64,000 nt of DNA from Heterodera schachtii. Lineage: Eukaryota; Nematoda; Chromadorea; Rhabditida; Heteroderidae. This document shows, one piece after another, positions 57,396 through 64,000 of this stretch. Position 1 is the stretch's first letter. Every line of letters begins with the position of its first letter. The DNA lies in assembly GCA_023374025.1 (NCBI GenBank), contig SIJG01000037.1:399680-463679 (forward strand). Direction: 5' to 3'. Below the pieces are notes generated by a model. It had not been told where the DNA came from, did no database searches, and worked only from the letters and a program-made list of their open reading frames with translations. Both the position numbers and the translations under genes were made by a program.

Positions 57396-59926
57396 TTCCA
57401 TTGTGGGCGTTTGGTCGTTTTCTCGTTCACTTTTGCTAGGTAACTTTTTTCATGTGTTTATTACTCTCGAGTCAATTCAGTTATGCACTTTATCATGCTT
57501 CACGGAAGACGCTTAGCGGAGTAAAATCGTCACTTTCGGATGATTGGATCAATGGAACAGATCACCCGGTGAGTTGGGATTTTTTTGGACTCATTATTTG
57601 GATTTATACGACCTGTGCGGACAGGTCGACCTTTCTTGGATTTCGAAATGCTTATTTGCTTTCTATCTCGAAGTTATCTTTTCCCAAATTTAGCCATTTT
57701 TTCACGATTCGAAGAGTGCACAAACTTTCCTTGGCTCGTTGGATTCCCTTTTCATGTTTTGCTATGCCATTGCTCTCGTCTTCTGGGGGTGGCTAGGCGA
57801 CCGGCTCAAAATCAATCCGCTTATGGTCGTCGCATTTGGAATGGTTGGCTCGGCATTGACAGTACGTCACAATTATTGCAAGCTTAATTTACGAAAAATG
57901 ACAATTAGAGAAAAATATTAGTCATTTAAGAGGGTTCATTTCAGGCCCGTAACAAGAAAATTTTGGGAGGGGCAATCGAAGAGCTTTTTTCTTTCTTGCT
58001 CTTAGGTCCAAAAAAAAAAAATTTTTCGCGGTGTGATTGTCCTAAATTTTCAGCGCCGTAGAAAAAAAAAGAGGGAATTTTGGTCGTTTGAGATCTAATT
58101 TTTGAGAACATATGGTAAAAACTGGAACCCGCCGATGGTGCCGTTTATTTTTTGGTGAAAGACGGCTTAAAATTCCTGTAAAATACACCTCCTAATTCGG
58201 GGTTTAAAAAACGAAAAATACACCACAAAATCGAATTTTTGAATCCCCCCCCCCCCCGAAGCTAATGGGCGTGCTACGCACGCCCCTGTTCCTCAACGAA
58301 CAAAATTCCTTACAATACTTTAAAATTGTGCACATTCATTCGATTGGTTCCATCTTTTGTTGTCTCTTCAGCTGACTGCTTTCGGTTCCATTCCGTTTTG
58401 GTTCAATTTTTACTCCGTCCCTTGGTACCTTTTCACTTACGCTCTTTTCGGCGTTGTCCAAGCGTGCGGTTGGCCCAACGAAGTCGCAATTATGGTAAAT
58501 TAAACGAAACTCCAGTCCAAAACCCATTCATATCTTTGTGTTTAGGCTAATTGGTTTCCGAAAACCAACCGCGGTTTTATCATGGGAATGTGGGCAGCTT
58601 GCCAACCATTCGGGAATATTCTCGGTGCTTTGTTCATTTCCTTCGTTCTTCCGATGGGCTATGATGTTATCCTTTTATAACAATAAAAATTAATTTTCCC
58701 AAATAATTTCAAAACGGTCCCTTAGAAAACATTTGCATTCAATTCGCTGTTGATTCTGATCGGAGCCATTTTGCTGCTGATTTTTGTCCGTCCAAAGCCT
58801 CCTCACTCGTCTGAAGTGTCCATTCCGTCATCATTTGAAAGTCAACCGGCGAGTGGCGCCGTCGGTGGGTCGGCGAATTCTTCCGACGACGAAGGCAATG
58901 CCGGGACAATTTCAAACTTTAAGTGAAAGATGTTAAATATTCTGAGGAAAACCCATCTTTTATTCCCAGCACCATCTCTCATCAGCCGTCCGACAGTCGC
59001 CCCGTGGCAATGTGTGAGGCGCTGTTTTTGCCAAGCGTTTTGCCGGTTCGTCTGCGACCATTCCTTCCCTAATAGTCATGCCATTCCATTCCCAATAAAC
59101 CAGGAATTTGTTTCATTAAATTGTTATCCCATTTAAGTACTGTTTATGCACCGCGTGTCTGAAGTTCGTCAATTACGCCTTTTTCTTCTGGCTTCCTTAT
59201 TACTTAACCTATAAATACCAATGGGCTGAGTCGGAAGCGAACCAATTGTCCATTTGGTATGACATTGGCGGAATTGTCGGTTCTGTGCTTGGCGGATTGG
59301 CTTCAGTAAGTGCTTTCTCGTGTCCCTATTTAATCAACGGGTCGCTTGGATTCTCTCCCAATTTCAAAGTGTGGCTCTTTTCAAGTCAATTTCTCCCTTT
59401 CTTTTGAATAGGACCGACTCGGGCACCGCAGTCCCATCATTCTTCTGATGCTTGTTTTGTCCGTTCCGTTGTTGTTCATCTACTCTGGCCTTGGTTCCTC
59501 GCGGGTTGAGCACGTTATTGGCATGTCTTTGCTCGGAGTGACCATCTCGGGCCCATACAATCTCATCGTTGGCACAATTGCCATTGATTTGGGTTCTCAG
59601 CAAGCCTTGGCCAACAATGCTGAGGCCCTGTCTACCGTAACTGGGCTCATTGATGGCATTGGCTCGGCTGGCTCCGCATTGGGCCAACTTTTTGTGCCGT
59701 TGATTCAAAATGAACTTGGATGGATTTGGGTCTTCCATTTTTTTATTTTAATGGTAACAAATCGTGGGAAGAGTCAATGCGAACTTCTTTTGGCCTTCAG
59801 AACTTTCTTTCATCCATGTGCCTTATCCGTCGTTTCTTCCACGACGCTCGGCTCATTTCCCTTTCGTTTGCTCCGAGCCAAAATGATCGTCGGCAAGAGA
59901 ACGAGCCGCTGATTTCGAACAACTGA
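57396..59926 (+). CDS. SLC37-like sugar-phosphate transporter (MFS), 5' unresolved
   Basis: A 12-transmembrane major-facilitator protein of the glycerol-3-phosphate/glucose-6-phosphate exchanger group, expected in ER or endomembranes. A first readable exon (to 57439) gives VVFSFTFAS joined to YALYHASRKTLSGVKSSL, the typical SLC37 opening. Later exons: FCYAIALVFWGWLGDRLKI, VVQACGWPNEVAIMANWFP with KTNRGFIMGMWAACQPFGNI, LLILIGAILLLIFVRP, a Ser-rich central loop, LKFVNYAFFFWLPYYLTYKY with LSIWYDIGGIVGSVLGGLAS, GVTISGPYNLIVGTIAIDLG and NAEALSTVTGLIDGIGSAGS. The tail has ENEPLI, matching an acidic dileucine sorting signal, and stops at 59926. The start codon was not found; the exon may begin near 57396 after GATCCGAG. 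It is adjacent to CWC15 on the same strand. Confidence 0.88.
57945..58290. mobile_element. Probable DNA-transposon relic in a transporter intron
   Basis: The left end reads CAGGCCCGTAACAAG and the right end reads GGGCGTGCTACGCACGCCCC then TG, so reversed it starts CAGGGGCGTGCG. The two ends share CAGG..CGT, and the right end contains a perfect 8-bp hairpin with a 3-base loop. A C run sits just inside the right end. Ends of this style occur in hAT-type elements, and the hairpin also resembles Helitron 3' ends. No target duplication was confirmed. Confidence 0.4.
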
Positions 59927-60442
59927 ACTGAAATTGCTATTGTATTTAATTCATATAATGCCAAATATACTCTTAAGTCGCCAAATGATGTAAATTTTGT
60001 TTTTGTTGACTTGATATTTTGCAACACATTCCATAAAATTGCCACACATTAAAAATTTGAATAGCTTTTTGACCAATATTATTTTTTGATGTACATGAAT
60101 TTTAAATGAAAAAAAAATAGCATTTCTGTACGGTCGGGTTACTGTTGTTGGTCGGGGGGGGGGGGGGGAGGGGCGGAGAATTAGCATTGCTCCAATTCGT
60201 CCCCTCCCTACCGTATTTTTTCTTGCACTTTCCTCGTTATTTGGCTGCCCCGCCCCAATGATTGACTGCGCATTTTTTTGACCATTTTAATAAAATTTCA
60301 TCTCGCCGAATCGAGTCGGAGTGAAACCCAAACTCAAACTAAGCGATTCGATTCGAAATGATTTCTTCCGCTGTTTTTCTCCCATTTTCGTTTGGCAAAT
60401 GCCACACTTTCAGTGTTTCTCCTCCTGCTTATTTCTCAGCTA
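59927..60442. other. Spacer upstream of the KLF gene
   Basis: AT-rich with a plus-strand G run near 60157. No coding sequence. An acceptor-like ATTTCTCAG at 60431-60439 lies just before the chosen KLF ATG and may be a trans-splice or cis-splice site. Confidence 0.45.
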
Positions 60443-62814
60443 ATGGCCTTTCCTTCTCCGCTTTTGCCTTCGTCCGCCGATGGTCGTCCGCCTCTTTTGC
60501 CTTTGTCATTTTCGGCTGTCCCTTCTTTTTTCGACTGTCAAATGCCTTTTTTTCCTTTTCCTTCCGTCCATTTCACTGCCAACGATGGAAGAAGCATTTT
60601 CGAACTTCACCCCCAAAGTGACTTTTGGCATTTCGGTTGGGCTTTTCCTCAAATTAATTCGCCCATTGAATCGTCGTATTCTTTCGTCGACGCTTTCGAT
60701 GGCTTCGATCTGTCGCCTTTTGCTTCGTTTTTTGGTGCCATTCTTTTCATTAGCTGACCACGGACAATGCCTTAATTTGTGCAGATTTTTTCGACTGGAC
60801 TTTGCTCGGATGGCCTTTTCTCGAAGGGTTGGGAGAAGACGAAACGGAAAGGCCAAGCGAAGTCAATGCCATCTGACAGAAGTTACGTAATAATAAGCCG
60901 CGATGATGATGGCATTCTTTTCTCCCATTTTAGGCAAACTTTTGGGGGATTCATTCCTTCCCCCGAGGCCGCTTCGTCTCATTCTGTTCCCGATTGGCCC
61001 ATCTTCGCTACTTCTTCCCCCGGGGCCGCTTCGTCCTCCGTTCGCCCTCTTTCGTTTTGCGGCGTAATTCCGTCGCCTCCTCCTCCGCATTCCCTTAATT
61101 CGTTGCCGTCTTCTTCGTCCTCACTAAACTCTAACAATTGTTCTCTTCTGCTCCCTTCTGAGATCAGTGCCAAAGTGTTTTGTCCGCCGAGTGCAATTGA
61201 CCCGAAATTATGCCGGAGGGCTGCACGTCGAAGTCGGCACGAACTCAGCCACAAAAGGACCCATCGCTGCACCGTTGGAGGTGAACGAAGGAGCGGTGGG
61301 AATTCTTTAATTGGCTGGACGAAGCAAACATATTAGTTTAATGATCACTGATCACTGCTGATCAGGAATTTGAGTCGGTGGTAATTTTTACTGCCGTTGT
61401 GTTTTTGGCATTGCGTTCATCATTACCGTAGTCCCCTTATCATGTTATGAAAGGGCAATGTTTATAAAGGAACCCCACACCATGGGATGTCAAAGTGCCG
61501 CGGCACACAGCGGCATCCGCCGGCGGTGTTCCGGGTTCGATTTTGGACATTTTCCCGTCTCTATCTTTTACATATTCCCTTTACCATTTTCGCCCGTCTC
61601 ACCAAGAATTCATTTTGGTACTTTCATATAACTTTTTATTTATTTATTAATCTTCCTTTGTCCATTGTTTGGTTTACGCAACTTAATCACCAAATATTTT
61701 TCATGAATTTTTAAATATTTGTTTTTGGGGGATTAATTGGGGGGAGGAGAGACGAACAAATGGTTGGTCACTCATTCGTTCATTCATTTTTTGTTTACTT
61801 TTGCAAAGGATTAAAATGGTGGGAGATGCGATTGTATGGCTTAAACGCTTATCGTACTAATAAATGCTGATAAATGAAAATTGAATTGGTCAAATATTTT
61901 AAGGCTGTGACAAAGTGTACACCAAAAGTTCGCATTTGAAGGCCCACCAACGACTGCACACCGGTGAGAGTTGTGCTTTTGGCACTTTTGTCGGTTTCAA
62001 ATCGGTGCTTTTCTGTGCATTCCTTCGATTGGCCTTAAAGTCAACAATTGTCGGTTTATGTTTGGCGCTCAAAGGACATTCATTCGCGCTGACTTTGTTC
62101 TTTCTCTGTTCCCCTCATTAAGTGCCTTCTTCATCAGCGAAGGACGGCCTATTGGGGTCACTCATCAGTTCAACCAATAACCTCAAACTGTTCCGTCCCA
62201 TCGGTTTTTTTTGTTTTTGTTTGCGCACATTCTTTGAAAGAAATCGGAAATGCGATCCCACCGCAAAATCAAAACTATTGTAATTAGGACCAATTACAAG
62301 CGAAACGAAGGCTAATGAGAGCATTGAAGAAAGGGGGGAGAGAATGGGAAGAGGAGAGGAAGAGGGAAGAGAGAGAGAGGAAGAGGGAAGAGAGGGAAGG
62401 ATGGAGGGAGGAGTGAGGAATGAGGGGATTAGACAGACTGGATCAGTATCTGAGTTAATAAGGACAAGGGGAGGAAGAGAGAGAGAGTAAAAGATAGGGG
62501 AGGGAAGGGGCGTTGGTTAGCAATGCGATCAAAGGATGATCAGCAGTCAGTCAGCCAATTATTCAGGCGAAAAGCCCTACCCATGCCCATTCCCGAAATG
62601 CCATTGGAAGTTTTCACGCAGTGATGAGCTCACCCGGCACATTCGCAAGCACATGGGCGCCAAACCATTCAAATGTGCCCAATGCATGCGCAGTTTTTCC
62701 CGTTCGGACCATTTACAGGTTCAGAGGAAGAGGGAATCCCGAAATATCGCAACAGTTAAAGACAACAAACAATTTCAGTTGCACATGAAAAGGCACGGAG
62801 GAAAGCGCTGTTGA
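60443..62814 (+). CDS. Kruppel-like zinc-finger transcription factor (KLF)
   Basis: A nuclear DNA-binding regulator with three C-terminal C2H2 fingers. Finger 1 is split: HRCTVG at about 61280 joins [19 protein letters not shown] from 61906. Fingers 2 and 3 are in one exon from 62565: [39 protein letters not shown] then RSDHLQ, joined by a short intron to LHMKRHGG and the stop at 62814. The linkers are HTGEKPYP and KHMGAKPFK. This arrangement and the RSDELTR/RSDHLQL helices are diagnostic of the KLF/Sp superfamily, binding GC-boxes or CACCC sites. The N-terminal part is Ser/Pro-rich with exons at about 60443-60756 and 60786-60870 and a long Ser-rich exon from 60934 to 61286. The ATG at 60443 follows TTTCTCAG and is the best start, but an upstream exon cannot be excluded. 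Confidence 0.92.
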
Positions 62815-62950
62815 AAGAAAGAATAATCGTTGAAGAATCATTGCCGTTCATTTTTTAACGAGTTTTTATTTAGATATGCCTTTTTTCACCTTTTTCTTAC
62901 GTTTAAAGTCTGGTCTCTAATTATTTATTGCTATTTGGATGTAGATTTGT

Positions 62951-63386
62951 CGGTCTACGTCAGTTCGGCCCTCACGGTTCGGCCCCCACGGTTCGGCCCT
63001 CACGATTCGGCCCCCACGGTTCGGCCCCAGCATGTTTTTCCACTATAACATTCTATAACTTTTTTCTTTGGCATCGAAATCCAACATTGTTGATATCATT
63101 CGAAAGCTTAATCTGTTTAGAAGCTTTTTCTAAGGTATTGCTTCGCGATTAGACAATTACCAAAAAAGTTATATATGAAAATTGCGAAAAAGTCGAAATT
63201 TTCAAGTTTTTTTCTCAATAAAATTTTTTCCAGGCTTGAAAATCCTTTCGCTTTATGTAAGGCTAATAGAACATGTTAAGAGCTTTCGAATGATACCAAG
63301 ATTGATGGATTTGGATAACAAATAAAAAAGCTATAGTGGAAAAACTTGCTGGGGCCGAACCGTGAGGGCCGAACCGACGGGTTCCG
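62951..63386. mobile_element. Fold-back element C with tandem TTCGGCCC ends
   Basis: The 8-bp duplication AGATTTGT (62943-62950 and 63387-63394) flanks it. The left end starts CGGTCTACGTCAGTTCGG and the right end, reversed, CGGAACCCGTCGGTTCGG. The left end holds five tandem GGTTCGGCCCYCAC units, the right end two. Inward come CCACTATAAC, AACTTTTTTCTTTG and a TCATTCGAAAGC core, shared with elements A and B. It has no coding capacity. Confidence 0.9.
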
Positions 63387-63516
63387 AGATTTGTTTCATT
63401 TAAAAAAATGCCTGAAATTTTAAATAAATTTTTTAAAATTAAAAAATAAATAAATGAAAAATCTTCCGAATAAAATGTGTTTGTCTAATGCTTCACATGC
63501 CAATTCTTTTGTGTGA

Positions 63517-64000
63517 ATGCGTGCAGTTCGCTTTATTCCCTTTTCTCTGTTGCTTTTTACTGTCGCATTCATTTTGCTGCTTTTGGACAGGAAATTCAGC
63601 AAAGTAATGCCATGGAATTCGATTCAATTCAGTGTGCCTTTTTTTAGGAATTTAGGGATTTTCTTGGTGAAAATTGGCATTATGAGGACAGCAACAGCGA
63701 CCGATTGGCCAAATCCGCACAAAATCGCATTCAAAGCACAGCTTGCAAAGTTCAGCTAAGGAATTTCCTCCATGAAATATCATTGAAAAGGTATTGGCCG
63801 GTCAAAGAAATCGCGAAGAATTGCGACGATTTGTTCGGTGCGTTTCCTTTTGCTTTTGCGTTCGCAATGCATTTTTTCCATTTTCACAAATGTTTTCTTT
63901 TCAGAAGTTCCCTCCGCTGCCAATGCTTTGAAATTCCGTCCGTTTTCCCCCGGCACTTCCCATGTCAAAATTCTTTTCCTCCTCCAATTGAATGGGAGGG
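63517..64000 (+). CDS. Xylosyltransferase-like glycosyltransferase, 5' part only
   Basis: The start at 63517 encodes a type II signal anchor (FIPFSLLLFTVAFILLLLDR). A GTAATG donor follows SK; the next exon gives DSNSDRLAKSAQNRIQSTAC and YWPVKEIAKNCDDLF. A GTGCGT donor and TTTTCAG acceptor lead to EVPSAANALKFRPFSPGTSH then VKILFLLQLNGR at the window edge. The VKILFLLQLNGR string matches the beginning of the catalytic domain of peptide O-xylosyltransferases (GT14; nematode sqv-6), which start glycosaminoglycan chains in the Golgi. Only the stem and the first catalytic strand are visible, so the assignment depends on a short motif. The gene runs off the right end. Confidence 0.6.

Noticed and set aside
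61440..61560. Possible tRNA (CCGGGTTCGATTTTGG looks like a T-arm)
   Set aside because: No acceptor stem, D-arm or anticodon arm can be paired around it; it lies inside a KLF intron.

Overview
The window looks like a nuclear contig from a nematode. The gene content points there strongly: a cuticle collagen, a two-domain ShKT secreted protein, an innexin, a DMSR/Srw-like peptide GPCR, and closely packed genes with short GT-AG introns. Three same-strand clusters have gaps of about 150-280 bp without AATAAA, which fits nematode operons resolved by trans-splicing. A tylenchid or other clade-IV species is a guess from overall character; nothing in the window fixes the species. There is no rRNA, tRNA, CRISPR array or prokaryotic gene that I can support.

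Layout, left to right. 1-10.9 kb: a long DAAM-type formin (+) with large repeat-filled introns. 11.4-15.0 kb: a ShKT protein (-) and an innexin (-). 15.0-17.6 kb: a gene-poor block of inverted-repeat elements. 17.7-23.6 kb: DNA ligase I, Mediator MED31 and a Canopy/CNPY3-4 ER protein, all (+) and tightly spaced. 24.5-27.0 kb: an AAMP-like WD40 gene followed by TFIIA gamma, both (-). 28.1-30.5 kb: a secreted Kunitz/lustrin-like protein (+). 31.3-34.1 kb: a rhodopsin-family GPCR (-) carrying a 53-bp minisatellite in an intron. 34.1-37.6 kb: mostly low-complexity DNA. 37.6-41.4 kb: microsomal epoxide hydrolase (+) converging on a lysosomal-acid-lipase-like lipase (-). 43.7-45.1 kb: cuticle collagen (+). 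45.5-46.3 kb: SREK1IP1 zinc-knuckle protein (-). 48.1-51.2 kb: coiled-coil exons (+). 52.7-55.4 kb: PP2A B56 regulatory subunit (-). 56.3-59.9 kb: CWC15 and an SLC37-like transporter (+). 60.4-62.8 kb: a Kruppel-like factor (+). 63.5 kb to the end: the start of a xylosyltransferase-like gene (+).

Most genes are housekeeping (cytoskeleton, DNA repair, transcription, splicing, phosphatase regulation) or generic nematode surface and secretory functions, and they do not form one pathway. The most unusual content is non-coding. Six fold-back elements are each bounded by a perfect 8-9 bp target-site duplication, and nearly all their ends begin with GG. They fall into two internal-sequence groups: A, B and C share a core around GGTATCATTCGAAAG, and D, E and F share a block around GCGCTGANNACGA. 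They look like one non-autonomous DNA-transposon lineage. The window also has long poly-C/poly-G tracts, several minisatellites, and a visible excess of TGATCA-type motifs in non-coding DNA. All exon limits come from reading splice signals and protein similarity by eye, so boundaries are estimates.
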